This document shows, piece after piece, positions 1 through 8,240 of a stretch of 64,000 nucleotides of DNA (the stretch's first letter is position 1; each line of letters opens with the position of its first letter). The translations under genes were made by a program, and so were the position numbers. Origin of the DNA: Spiroplasma_E sp902809815 (GTDB taxonomy: Bacteria; Bacillota_I; Bacilli_A; Mycoplasmatales; VBWQ01); assembly GCF_964030925.1 (NCBI RefSeq), contig NZ_OZ034992.1, positions 248,001-312,000 on the forward strand. Direction: 5' to 3'. The notes under the pieces were generated by a model. It was not told where the DNA came from. It saw only the letters and a program-made list of their open reading frames with translations, and made no database searches.

Positions 1-654
1 TTTTATAATTCAAAGGTTTTAAGTTTTGTTACTTTAACTTATGCTGATAATATGCAAATTAACAAAGCAAAACATGATATTGCTATATTCTTTAAACGTT
101 TAAAACGTTGATGAAATGACCCTAAACGTGCTAAATATTTAGGTGAATTAAAATATATGTATGTTTATGAATATCAAAAACGTGGTGCTATTCATTTTCA
201 TATATTATTTAATAGAAAAATACATAAAAGTATGTTGCCACAATGATGACCATTTGGTTTTAATGATGTAAGAGTTGTTCAAAAGGGTACTAATGAAAAT
301 ATAGTTAAGTATTTAAGTAAATATGTTGTAAAAGTACAAAATGATATAAAATCTCAAAATCAATATGATTTAGGTGTTCGTGCTTATGCTTTTAGTCGTA
401 ATTGTTCTAATCCAAAAGTGATTAAAGGCCAAAAAATAATGTTATATCAGCGTTTAATTGATGCTTCTGTTAATGCTTTACATACACAATTTTTTAAAAA
501 GAAAATTGATAATTTAGGTCGTACTATACTTTTTGGTGGTAGTTTTGATACTACTGTTTTTGGTGATAATTTTAAAGATTATGATGAATATGTTTCAATT
601 GATAGTATTAGGTTTAGAAATGCAATTAAACGTGTACCAAGAATTTTACATTAG
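1..654 (+). CDS. Plectrovirus replication initiator (HUH Rep), 5' end outside the window
   Basis: The frame is open from base 1 to TAG at 652 with TGA as Trp. It shows the three motifs of a rolling-circle initiator: an FVTLTYAD strand at codons 9-16, the metal-binding HFH at nt 193-201, and a YLSKYV segment near nt 310-327 that could hold the nicking tyrosine. Such proteins nick the double-stranded form of filamentous phage DNA and prime rolling-circle replication. The small coat-type genes downstream support a plectrovirus origin. The start lies outside the window, so total length is unknown. Confidence 0.85.
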
Positions 655-704
655 TGAAATATTTTGATATAATTTATGAAAAATGTAAAGAGTTGATTAT
701 TTTT

Positions 705-1316
705 ATGTCTAATGAAAATTTTATATATTTTTTAGATAATGCCTATAAACCAAAATGTGATTATAAAGAAGTAAATTTAGTTGAACCTAAAAGTTATGAT
801 TTAGAATTATGAAAGTTATTTTTATTTTTATGTTTTCTTAATGATAATATTTATACTACATATTCTAGTTTAGACCTTAAATTTAGAAAACCATTAATGA
901 AAATTAATATACTTCTTGAAAAAGAATATAATTTAATGTTAAATAATAATGAGAAATTTAACCAAAATATATTTGAAATTGAAAATATAAAAAATGCTTT
1001 TAATGAAATAGATAAATTACATAGTGAAGTTGCAAATAAATTTCAAAAATGTAAGAAAAATAAATTATTGAAGTTAGAATCGCTTGAAATAAATTATTCA
1101 AATTTTATAAATTTTATTTATTCTGATCATAAGTATAATTTAGGAAAATTTTTAAATAATTATTGTATAACTATTATTGAAATACCAAAATTAATTTTAA
1201 AAACAAAATATTTACAAAAGAAAAAAACGAAAATAATATTTTCTTTTGTAAAAGATTTATTATTTTTAGTTTTATCTATTTTGTCGATAATATTGGCAAT
1301 AGTTGCTTTAAAATAA
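705..1316 (+). CDS. Plectrovirus hypothetical protein with C-terminal membrane helix
   Basis: 203 residues from ATG 705. An in-frame GTG at 654 overlapping the rep stop codon would add 17 residues, and neither start has a strong Shine-Dalgarno site. The protein is mostly charged and helical with Asn/Lys/Glu-rich stretches. It ends in a basic KKKTK segment and one hydrophobic helix (about the last 25 residues), so it is probably a tail-anchored inner-face protein. I do not recognise a family. Its place directly after rep suggests a viral role in replication or assembly. Confidence 0.6.
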
Positions 1317-1340
1317 AATATTATTTTACTAAATTACTTG

Positions 1341-1364
1341 TATATATATATATATATATATATA
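1341..1364. repeat. (TA)12 microsatellite
   Basis: Twelve TA dinucleotides in a row between the gene ending at 1316 and the structured intergenic region. It could ease strand opening or vary in length by slippage. No function is shown. Confidence 0.8.
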
Positions 1365-1393
1365 ATGGTTAATGGCAAAGATGTAGAGTTTTA

Positions 1394-1515
1394 CCACAGA
1401 TTTAACTTTATGTTTTTGCTTTTTTTGTTGTTTTTTTATTTTTTTCTGTTATATTATAATTAATAATGTTTATTACCCGCATTATTAATCTGACTATTAT
1501 TAGTCTAATCTGTGG
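1394..1515. other. Plectrovirus intergenic region with nested inverted repeats (candidate origin)
   Basis: An outer 9-bp stem (CCACAGATT at 1394-1402 with AATCTGTGG at 1507-1515) encloses a perfect 10-bp repeat (ATTAATAATG at 1459-1468 with CATTATTAAT at 1480-1489) and a hairpin GACTA-TTAT-TAGTC at 1492-1505. Viral intergenic regions of this kind often hold the nick site or packaging signal of rolling-circle phages. The role is inferred. The 3' arm runs into the ribosome binding site of the gene at 1524. Confidence 0.5.
1428..1455 (+). promoter_or_regulatory. Possible promoter for the gene at 1524
   Basis: TTGTTT at 1428-1433 and TATATT at 1450-1455 are separated by 16 bases. An overlapping TATAAT lies at 1455-1460. 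The transcript would begin within the inverted-repeat region. Confidence 0.35.
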
Positions 1516-1523
1516 AGGTTAAG

Positions 1524-1811
1524 ATGTATTTTCTTTGTCAATTGACAAAAATTAGAAGTAATGAAGTAATTAAAGATGAAAAAAGTGGTAAGTCCAAAAA
1601 TTATGATGTACTTACTTTTTCGCCGTTTTATGTTACTGATAAAGGTATTAAAATATCAACTGGTGAAAAATCTAAGGATAAATGAGTTTTACATGATAGT
1701 GAATTATTTACTAAACTTTCTAAAATGAATTTAAGTCTTGGTTCTTATTATGATGTTGAAATAACATGAGAAGCAAAAATTATTGACATACATAATTTAA
1801 AAACTAAATAG
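1524..1811 (+). CDS. Plectrovirus small basic protein, possibly ssDNA-binding
   Basis: 95 residues with a good GGAGG ribosome site at 1514-1518. It is soluble, without a membrane helix, and shows alternating beta-type patterns with Lys and aromatic residues (two of the Trp codons are TGA). Size, position and composition would fit the single-strand binding protein that filamentous phages use to coat progeny DNA, but I see no diagnostic motif. The function is inference only. Confidence 0.55.
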
Positions 1812-1860
1812 TTATTTATTATAGGGTAATTGTTAAATAATTATTTAAAGGATTTAAGTT

Positions 1861-2055
1861 ATGTCAAAAATTAATAATTGTGCTTGTGAGTAACATTTTC
1901 ATTTAGCAATGTATATATGTAAACTTTGTGACCAAGTTATTTGTCCTAAAAGAGTTTTACAAAATTTATATACTGGAAAATATTACTGTCCAAATTGCAT
2001 ATTAGATATTGCTTTGGTTAAACAAAAAGAACAATTACAACAAAAAGAGAATTAA
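1861..2055 (+). pseudogene. Cysteine-rich zinc-finger-like protein with an in-frame TAA
   Basis: From ATG 1861 the frame reads MSKINNCACE, then TAA at 1891-1893, then continues in the same frame as HFHLAMYICKLCDQVICP and later YYCPNC before a stop at 2053. The Cys pairs (CAC, CKLC, CPNC) and HFH would make one compact zinc-binding domain, so the stop looks like a nonsense mutation (for example of a TGA Trp or a Gln codon). Alternatively translation starts at ATG 1909 and gives a 48-residue protein that keeps only the later Cys pairs. Family unknown. Confidence 0.6.
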
Positions 2056-2065
2056 AAACTAAATA

Positions 2066-2102
2066 GGGAGCATATATATACTTTTTTGTGTACTTTGCTC
2101 CC
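2066..2102 (+). terminator. Possible hairpin terminator or attenuator
   Basis: GGGAGCA (2066-2072) pairs with TGCTCCC (2096-2102) around a 23-nt loop that includes a run of six T. It lies between two viral genes. There is no strong T tail after the stem, so it may instead be an RNA-stability or attenuation element. Confidence 0.4.
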
Positions 2103-2128
2103 ATGTTATACAAATTAGTATAAATATG

Positions 2129-2147
2129 CTCCTTATTAAATAAGGAG
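2129..2147 (+). promoter_or_regulatory. Hairpin that buries the ribosome binding site of the gene at 2156
   Basis: CTCCTTAT (2129-2136) pairs perfectly with ATAAGGAG (2140-2147) around a 3-base loop. The AAGGAG of the second arm is the Shine-Dalgarno sequence for ATG 2156. The fold would lower translation unless opened by a protein or by coupled transcription. Read directly from the sequence; not tested. Confidence 0.5.
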
Positions 2148-2155
2148 TTTTATTT

Positions 2156-3019
2156 ATGCCTAATGAGTTAGAACAAACTAGTAATTATACTTTAACTAAA
2201 ATATTAAGAACTAGATTAAGTCCATTAAGTGCTATGGTAGGAGTTAGTGCTTATTATGGTCAATATTTAAAAGACCCAATTTTGGGAAGTATTAATTCGT
2301 TGTTATTTAGTAAGAAGTTAGGAATTGATATATGGAATATTAATCAAAGACCAACTACTAGAAATAAAGTTATTAATAGTTATAAAAAGATATTTTTAGG
2401 ATTAGGAACAATTGGATTAGTTAATTATGCTAAATTTGTTCAGTATGTAGATAAGTCAGTTTCTTTATTAAGAGATGAACCATGTTTTTGACCACCATGC
2501 CCTACTGAACCACCAAGACCAACATATCCACCGTTTACAACTGTTAAGCCCATAATTGATGTACCTTTTGTAGATTGAGATACTTATATATCTTTAAATA
2601 GTTTTGGTATAGCAAATGTTATTAGTGGTTTAACTGAGTTAATACCTAATAGGTTTGAAACTATACGTAAAATAGCAAATATGGGTACTGGTGGTTGTTT
2701 GATTAGTAGTGGTGTTGCAATGGGTATTAATAATGATTTTAGTAATTATTTTGCTATTCCTACAATAGTTGCTGGTGCAAGTGAGATTATAAATACTTTA
2801 TTGTTACCATTAGGAAATACACATAATCATACAGAGCTACAAGAAGTATTTACTGATGAAAGAGCAAGATTAATTAATGCTAGTGTTAGTGATTATCAAA
2901 GTACAGATGATGGTATGGTTGATGTTGATTTAAATGATGATAGTATGTCAGAGATTAATTTAGATAGAGCAAGTTTAAATTGGGATTATTCTTATGCTTA
3001 TACGTTAGGTGGTGTTTAA
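2156..3019 (+). CDS. Membrane-associated viral protein shared with the tailed prophages
   Basis: 287 residues. The N-terminal half has the conserved YTLTK, SAYYGQ and GSINSLLF segments, then a Pro/Thr-rich linker near residues 112-140. The second half has a DTYISLN segment and a glycine-rich hydrophobic stretch (GGCLISSGVAMGINNDF, then AIPTIVAGASEII) likely to enter membrane, followed by an acidic tail ending in LNWDY. The same family is encoded at 13074 and 22843, and disrupted at 31031-32988, inside tailed prophages. Function unknown. An immunity, host-takeover or exit role is possible but unproven. Confidence 0.75.
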
Positions 3020-3020
3020 A

Positions 3021-3254
3021 ATGGATTTTAAGGAGATTATAAAATATGCTTTATATATTGGTGGGTTTTGCCTTATACTTTGATTTTGTCGTAATTGAAT
3101 ACATGAGGGTATACAGAAATTCAAACATAAAAAACATGTAAAGGAAAAAGAAAATGACCCTGATTGTACTTTTTGTCGTAAAGATTTTGAAAAGAAGAAA
3201 CGTAAATTAGAAATGGAAAAACAACAAAAAGAATTAGAGAAAGGGGGTGATTAA
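3021..3254 (+). CDS. Plectrovirus small membrane protein with CxxC motif
   Basis: 77 residues, starting one base after the previous stop, so translation is probably coupled. One N-terminal transmembrane helix (about residues 9-24) is followed by a basic segment, a DPDCTFC pair that may bind metal, and a charged Lys/Glu helix. This topology resembles small assembly proteins of filamentous phages. Family not recognised. Confidence 0.65.
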
Positions 3255-3255
3255 T

Positions 3256-3462
3256 ATGCCAGCTGGATTATCAGCGTTATTAACCATGATAGGTGGTGTA
3301 GGACAACAATTATTAAATGCTTTTACTTATATTTTTGGTTGAGTATTTACTACTGGCGATGGTGGAACACTTACAAATTGACCGGTGTTAATTTCAATTG
3401 TATTTATGGTTCTTGTATTTATTAAGCAGTTTGTTGGTCATATTATCCATGGAACCCATTAG
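3256..3462 (+). CDS. Probable plectrovirus major coat protein
   Basis: 68 residues with an AAAGGGGGTG ribosome site. It is hydrophobic and Gly-rich, with two membrane-type segments (about residues 5-30 and 42-60) around a short polar Thr/Gly turn, and a His-containing C-terminus. Plectrovirus capsids are built from a small hydrophobic protein of this size, which sits in the membrane before extrusion. Position within the run of membrane genes agrees. Assigned by size, composition and context, not by a catalytic motif. Confidence 0.55.
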
Positions 3463-3483
3463 TAATTAGAAAGGAGTAAGCAA

Positions 3484-3738
3484 ATGGTAAAGTTATTTTT
3501 TAGTTTGGTTTTTGTTTTACCTTTATTAGGTAGACTTTTACCAGTTGTTAATACTTTGGTACAAACTATTTATATGCAGTATTTAAGTTCTTTTGCTGGG
3601 TTGCATACTGTGACACTTTTTATTAAGTCGTTTTTTTATGATAGTTTATACACTTTACCTTTGCCTATTCTTGCTTTAATAAATGTTAGTTTTGTATTTT
3701 ATTTAATTTTAGGATTATTTAGATTTACAAGACATTAG
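3484..3738 (+). CDS. Plectrovirus integral membrane protein
   Basis: 84 residues with an AAGGAG site at 3471-3476. There are two or three hydrophobic helices (residues 3-20, 25-50, 58-78) and a short basic tail RFTRH. It belongs to the tightly packed block of viral membrane genes and is probably an assembly or minor coat component. Family unknown. Confidence 0.65.
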   Translation: MVKLFFSLVFVLPLLGRLLPVVNTLVQTIYMQYLSSFAGLHTVTLFIKSFFYDSLYTLPLPILALINVSFVFYLILGLFRFTRH

Positions 3739-3749
3739 GATGTGAAATT

Positions 3750-4037
3750 ATGTTTATACCTTTTATTACAACTGTTATGCAATTATTTGCTTCAATTTTT
3801 ATGAAGTTTTTTAGTTTTCCACTTGGTGATTTAGGTTTTAATTTAGGTACGTTAATGATATTTTTGATTTTGCTTAGATTTGCATTTAGGGTTATTTTAC
3901 CTGAATTAATGTTACCAACATTAGGTTTAGGTTATGGTGTTAAGAAAATTGGTAAGGCTTCTGTTTCAGTTGGTAAAGCAATTGCTAAGGGTCATAAGCA
4001 AACCCAAGATGTTAGTGGAATAGATGTTGGTAATTAA
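3750..4037 (+). CDS. Plectrovirus membrane protein with basic C-terminus
   Basis: 95 residues. Two hydrophobic segments (about 5-25 and 30-50) are followed by a Lys/Gly-rich soluble tail (GYGVKKIGKASVSVGKAIAK) of the kind that can contact packaged DNA. It could be a second coat protein or a minor capsid component. Function inferred from topology only. Confidence 0.6.
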   Translation: MFIPFITTVMQLFASIFMKFFSFPLGDLGFNLGTLMIFLILLRFAFRVILPELMLPTLGLGYGVKKIGKASVSVGKAIAKGHKQTQDVSGIDVGN

Positions 4038-4039
4038 TT

Positions 4040-4237
4040 ATGAGTGATTTTGTGAATAGTATATTGCATTTAATTTTTATATTTTCTAGTAATGATATTG
4101 GTATATTTTTAAATCAAACTAATATTACTGATGAAGTTTATATTTTGTTTAATTTGACTTTTTGGTTGGTATTAGGTGTATTTTTTAATTTTATTTATCG
4201 TGTTATTAAATTTGTTTTTAGGTCATTGTTTGGGTAG
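4040..4237 (+). CDS. Plectrovirus small membrane protein
   Basis: 65 residues beginning two bases after the previous stop. Two hydrophobic helices (about 7-24 and 37-60) surround a polar NQTNITDE loop. Part of the coupled viral membrane-gene block; family unknown. Confidence 0.6.
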   Translation: MSDFVNSILHLIFIFSSNDIGIFLNQTNITDEVYILFNLTFWLVLGVFFNFIYRVIKFVFRSLFG

Positions 4238-4246
4238 GTGTTAAGT

Positions 4247-4438
4247 ATGAGTGTTTTAGAAATTTACAATAAAATACATCAATGTATAGTTGATTATTGA
4301 ACTATGTTTATAGGTAAGCCAGTTGATGATTTTACTACTATTTTATGAAATTTAGTAGTTTATGGAACTCAGTTTTTTATTGGATTTGTTTTGTTTTATG
4401 GTTCTTGGTGAATTTTAAAATGTTTATTTGGTAAATAA
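4247..4438 (+). CDS. Plectrovirus small membrane protein
   Basis: 63 residues from ATG 4247; the reading frame contains three TGA Trp codons. The N-terminal third is polar and the C-terminal part is one aromatic-rich membrane helix ending in a KCLFGK basic cap. Likely a minor virion or assembly protein of the filamentous phage. Family unknown. Confidence 0.6.
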
Positions 4439-4440
4439 TT

Positions 4441-5499
4441 ATGTGATTTAAGTTTGCTAAATTATTTTTTGTTGTAAATACTTCTGTTCAAGCACCCACT
4501 AGTTTAATTGCTTCAAATGACCCTAATGTTGTTAATTATGATATTACAAAAGAAATGGTTAAACATGTTAAATATCATGATTTTGATGATTGAGCAACCA
4601 TTCCTTGAAATTCTGCTTATTTTGATGTTGACCAACCGGATTTAAAATTAGTTAGTGGTGAATTTATAGGAAATAATGAAGGTTTATATACATGTTATTA
4701 TTATAGTGATACAGTTGGTGTTCCATCACAAATGATAGATATGGGAACTGGTGTTTATACTTTTAATAGAAAACAATTAGATGAATTTTCACGTATTATG
4801 TTTAATCATAATTATGTTGCAAAGAATAATACTAATAATTTAAATTTTGTTAATACTGGTAAAAGTATTATAAATTTTCAAACACAATTAAATTTTGAAA
4901 TTGATAAACCTTTAAGTTTTTATATTCAAGGTTTTATGTTTTATTTTGAATATGAATATTTTAAAACTTTTACTGCTAATTTTGTTTTTAGTTTTTTAGA
5001 TAATGTTGGTGATACAAAGTATGTTTTTAAAGGTAAAGTTGATAATGATATTTATCAGCAAGATTTATATAATTTTGTTACTATGCCTATTCGTGTTCCA
5101 AATTTAAGACATTTAACAGTATTTTTTGATGTTCATGGTGAATCAACTAGACCAACTTTTTCACCACAATTAAATTTTGGTCAAATTAATATTTTTTCAA
5201 GTGAGAAAGTAACACCAGTTCCGCCAAATAGTCCTTTTAATCCTGAGTATGAGCGTGTTAGTTGATATGATGTTTTTGGTCATTTGCGTAATGCTTTTAG
5301 ATGAGTACTTTATGGAGTTGTTGGTAAAGTTTTACCCGTGGAACCATTAAGAGAATTTTTTACTAAACTTGACGGATTATTGAGACGTATTTTTGATGAT
5401 ACTATTAGTTCTGTTTTAAATGTTGATTTTACTAGTGGTTTAGAACAAGTTTTAACTTTATGAGTATTTTTAAAAGCAGTAGGATTTTTAATTGGTTAG
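4441..5499 (+). CDS. Probable plectrovirus adsorption (pIII-like) protein
   Basis: 352 residues. The N-terminus MWFKFAKLFFVVNTSVQA resembles a signal peptide, with possible cleavage after VQA. It is followed by a large polar beta-rich ectodomain (about 20-270), a Pro/Asn stretch (VPPNSPFNP) and a hydrophobic C-terminal anchor (VLTLWVFLKAVGFLIG). This is the architecture of filamentous-phage attachment proteins, and the gene sits where that protein is usually encoded, just before the assembly ATPase. Assigned by topology and order; no sequence motif proves it. Confidence 0.55.
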
Positions 5500-5510
5500 G
5501 AGTTGAAATA

Positions 5511-5946
5511 ATGCCTTGATATGGTTATTTACTTTTAGGAGTTATATTATTAATAATATTTTATCCATTTTTAATAACTAGAAAAAATATAAAGATATTA
5601 CAACGTGTAGGTAGTTATATTATTTCAGCACCACCACGTACTGGTAAATCTGCTCTTGCTTGTTGTTTAGCACAAAAACATAAGGGTAGGGTAGTAAGTC
5701 CTATTCCTATTAAAGTTCGTAATGAGTATAGTTATCGTTGTTCTTATGATGATGTTTTTAAATTTAATCAATTAAATAGTAATAGCATTAGATTTTACTG
5801 TTGATGATATTAGAGCAGTAGGATTAGATAAGTTGGATAATATATTACAAACTGAAAAGAAAGAAACTGAAAATACTGTATGCCGTACTTGTTATTATAG
5901 AAATAAATATTCTAAGCAAGATATTAAAGATGTTAAAATAGAGTAA
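5511..5946 (+). pseudogene. Zot/pI-like assembly ATPase, internally deleted
   Basis: The N-terminal part (5511-5813, 100 residues) has a membrane helix and a P-loop APPRTGKSAL near residue 50, as in Zot/pI proteins that drive extrusion of filamentous phages. After NQLNSNS the frame soon stops. From about 5785 the +1 frame carries a plausible C-terminal remnant (ALDFTVDDIRAVGLDKL to KIE, stop at 5946) containing a CRTCYY pair. Most of the ATPase core, including Walker B, is missing, so this provirus should be defective. Confidence 0.7.
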
Positions 5947-5965
5947 ACCTATATTATTGGTCGAA

Positions 5966-6045
5966 GCCAACCAGAACCTTGGTTGGTTGGCCGTGGCGTT
6001 TACGCCACTGGGGTGAGTTGCGAAGCAACTAGGGGCAAAGCCCCT
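5966..6045. other. Cluster of four GC-rich hairpins downstream of the provirus
   Basis: Four stems follow in a row: CCAACCA/TGGTTGG (5967-5986), GTGGCG-TTTA-CGCCAC (5993-6008), AGTTGC-GAA-GCAACT (6016-6030) and AGGGGC-AAA-GCCCCT (6031-6045). The block is far more GC-rich than anything around it. Such clusters mark complementary-strand origins or packaging signals in single-stranded DNA phages. It lies at the 3' end of the last viral gene. Confidence 0.6.
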
Positions 6046-6068
6046 ATATACTTGATAAATGTTTTTTT

Positions 6069-6095
6069 CCTAGTATAGATATTTTCTATATTAGG
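6069..6095. terminator. Imperfect hairpin, possible terminator
   Basis: CCTAGTATAGA (6069-6079) pairs with TCTATATTAGG (6085-6095), 10 of 11 positions, and is followed by ATTTTTATT. It separates the provirus from the gene at 6140. Confidence 0.4.
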
Positions 6096-6139
6096 ATTTT
6101 TATTAAGTTAATTTCAATAAGCAAAGGAAGATAAAGAAT

Positions 6140-6654
6140 ATGTTAGATGATTTATTAAGAAAAACATTAGAAAACACACCTAAAGAATATAAGAAAAATA
6201 TGATTGACAGTTTCAGAATAAATATAGGTAAATTAATTAATAATATTAATGACTATATAGACGTTGAAGAGAAAATTTATAATGCAGAAAGTAAAGCAGG
6301 ATATTCTGTTTCTTATAATCCTTTTTATATGTCACTTCAACATCGAATTAATATCCAACTATTAAAAGAAATAGTAAATGCTCTTAATAATGTTGATGAA
6401 TTAGAAAAGTTTAAAAAATTAGAAGAAATATATAAAGAATTAGTTACTAGAAAAGAAGAAATTAAGCACCAAATTCAAGATGAAAGAATGCTAATAAATA
6501 TAAAGAACCTAATAATCCTGACTTACAAACAAGAATTAATCAAATTTTAGAAAATGGTCCATTAACAAGACAACAAAATTTTATTGATGCAGCAAATCAA
6601 GAACATATTCCTAATAATGGTAATGGTTCAAATAGTTTTCATAATGTTATATAA
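6140..6654 (+). pseudogene. Unrecognised helical protein, frameshifted
   Basis: The first frame (6140-6550) gives 136 residues, rich in Lys/Glu helices. Near 6486-6492 the natural continuation moves to another frame (NANKYKEPNNPDLQTRINQILENGPL) that runs to TAA at 6652-6654 and ends in an Asn-rich tail. Loss of one A in AGAAATGCT would explain the break. It has a good AAAGGAAG ribosome site. No family recognised. Confidence 0.6.
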
Positions 6655-6694
6655 TATGAACTTATATTAAGTTCATTATTTATAGAGAACATAT

Positions 6695-6720
6695 AAAAGT
6701 TACCCTTTGGGGTAACTTTT
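6695..6720. terminator. Bidirectional terminator
   Basis: AAAAGTTACCC (6695-6705) pairs with GGGTAACTTTT (6710-6720). A and T runs flank the stem, so it can end transcription from both the gene at 6140 and the minus-strand gene ending at 6719. Confidence 0.8.
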
Positions 6721-7079
6721 ACAATATTTTATTTTTTATTAAATCAATAGTATTTTCTACTTGTTTATTATTACTTTCTTTTTTGTCTTTTGTCTTAATA
6801 AATCGATAAGTACTAATGATTAAAAAACCTATATAAATTAAATAAGATATCGTTAATACTGATATTAGTAAAATATTATCATAATAATTTTTAGTAAAAA
6901 ATGAAAATATGTTACTTAATTAAAGGAATTATAGCTATTCATAAAATTAAATATTTCTTTTTGTTTTTACTAATTCCTAATCAGCCAATAGCTGTTATCA
7001 TAACAGCTATCACAAAAGTAATACTAACTATTTTTTCAGAAATTTCATTTTTAATCATTTTTATTCTTCCTTTACTCAT
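6719..7079 (-). pseudogene. Small membrane protein, frameshifted
   Basis: On the minus strand ATG 7079 opens a 55-residue frame (stop at 6912) with a hydrophobic helix and the end IAIIPLIK. In another frame the sequence continues directly as SNIFSFFTKNYYDNILLISV and further to a stop at 6719, adding two membrane stretches and a Lys/Asn tail. It therefore looks like one gene of about 120 codons broken by a single indel near 6915. Function unknown. Confidence 0.5.
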
Positions 7080-7247
7080 CTATAATTAACATTATATCAT
7101 TTAATTTAATTGACATAGTAGTTGTAGAAAATTAATTGTTACTTTTGTTTTAAGAAAATTGATTAATAGATAATTAATTTATATTTTATTTTTGAAAAAA
7201 TAAAAAAAATAATAAATGCTTTTATTGATATATACCATCTAAAAAAT

Positions 7248-7275
7248 AAATCTGTTATCAATTGATAACAGATTT
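7248..7275 (-). terminator. rpsD terminator
   Basis: A perfect 28-bp palindrome with an AATT centre (arms AAATCTGTTATC and GATAACAGATTT), 17 bases beyond the rpsD stop codon. Confidence 0.8.
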
Positions 7276-7292
7276 TAAATTAATTATTAATT

Positions 7293-7904
7293 TTAAGCAC
7301 GTCCATATGATTCAACAACTAATGCTTCATTAATATCAGTATTTAGTTCGTCACGTAGTGGATGACGTACATATGTACCAATAAATGTTTTTTTATTGAA
7401 TTCAATAAATGGTAATGTTGAAGCATTAGCGCTTAATGCTTCAAAAATTTTTGCATTTTTTTGTGCCTTTTCAGTAATAGTAATTTTATCTCCTATTTTA
7501 ACACGATATGAAGGAATATTAACTTTTTTACCATTAACTAAAACATGACCATGATTTACTAATTGACGAGCACCTTTTCTTGTCAAAGATAAACCTAAAC
7601 GAAAAACAATATTGTCTAATCTTGATTCTAAGAATACCAACAAGTTAGTACCAGTAACACCATGAGTTTTTTTTGATTCATCAAATAAATTTTTCATTTG
7701 ACGAGCATTTAAACCATAAGTGAAACGAATTTTTTGTTTTTCTTGTAATTGTAATCCATAGTTAGAAAGTTTAATTCTTTTTTGACCGTGTTGTCCAGGA
7801 GCGAATGTTCGCTTTTTTCCTTTTGCAAATTCTTTACCAGATTCAAGAATTGAGAAGTTTAATCTTCTTGATTTTCTAAAAACCGGACCAGTATATCTTG
7901 ACAT
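7293..7904 (-). CDS. rpsD: 30S ribosomal protein S4
   Basis: 203 residues, the usual S4 length. It begins MSRYTGPVFRKSRRL and has the S4-type FAPGQHGQKR segment. The S4 RNA-binding domain is at about 90-150 (ESRLDNIVFRLG and LVNHGHVLVNGKKVNIPSYR). S4 is a primary 16S rRNA binder and nucleates assembly of the small subunit body; in Firmicutes it often represses its own mRNA. An upstream in-frame ATG would add 29 residues, but ATG 7904 is chosen because AAGGAGG lies just before it and the family starts there. Monocistronic, with its own promoter and terminator. Confidence 0.98.
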   Translation of the reverse strand: MSRYTGPVFRKSRRLNFSILESGKEFAKGKKRTFAPGQHGQKRIKLSNYGLQLQEKQKIRFTYGLNARQMKNLFDESKKTHGVTGTNLLVFLESRLDNIVFRLGLSLTRKGARQLVNHGHVLVNGKKVNIPSYRVKIGDKITITEKAQKNAKIFEALSANASTLPFIEFNKKTFIGTYVRHPLRDELNTDINEALVVESYGRA

Positions 7905-8097
7905 AATAAAAACCTCCTTGGAATGTATACAAACACAAAGAGACTTTAATAAGTTCTCATTAAGATAGTTTACAATTCGCCAGAACAGCACTGGTTACTA
8001 TTAAGATTAATAGAAAAATTCTACTAATAAAAAGAATAATCTTTGAGGGTAAACTATTTGCAACTTAATAATACTTATTTGCTGCTTTTGTGAATGC
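7905..8097 (-). promoter_or_regulatory. Structured rpsD leader, candidate S4 autoregulatory RNA
   Basis: The roughly 190-nt untranslated leader folds well. A 9-bp outer stem (ATAGTTTAC at 7965-7973 with GTAAACTAT at 8049-8057, plus-strand notation) encloses three hairpins: 7980-7994 (CCAG/CTGG), 7998-8013 (CTATTAA/TTAATAG) and 8031-8044 (AAAGA/TCTTT). Known Firmicutes rpsD leaders bind S4 to stop translation. The match to that class is inferred from gene identity and structure, not from sequence comparison. Confidence 0.5.
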
Positions 8098-8103
8098 TTG
8101 TTA

Positions 8104-8132
8104 ATTATAGGATAAGTAATGTTATTTGTCAA
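8104..8132 (-). promoter_or_regulatory. rpsD promoter
   Basis: Consensus -35 TTGACA (minus strand, 8132-8127) and -10 TATAAT (8109-8104) with a 17-base spacer. Transcription would start near 8097. Confidence 0.9.
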
Positions 8133-8240
8133 ATATTATTTTTCATTTTTGCAATTAAATATCATTAAATTTTAGTTATTATTATTTTTAAAAAATAATT
8201 TAAATTTATATAATAAAATTTAGTATTTAATTTAAAAAAG

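Noticed and set aside
6991..7013. Hairpin AGCTGTTATCATAACAGCT as an operator
   Set aside because: It lies inside the coding frame of the small minus-strand membrane gene and encodes its helix, so the symmetry may be chance.
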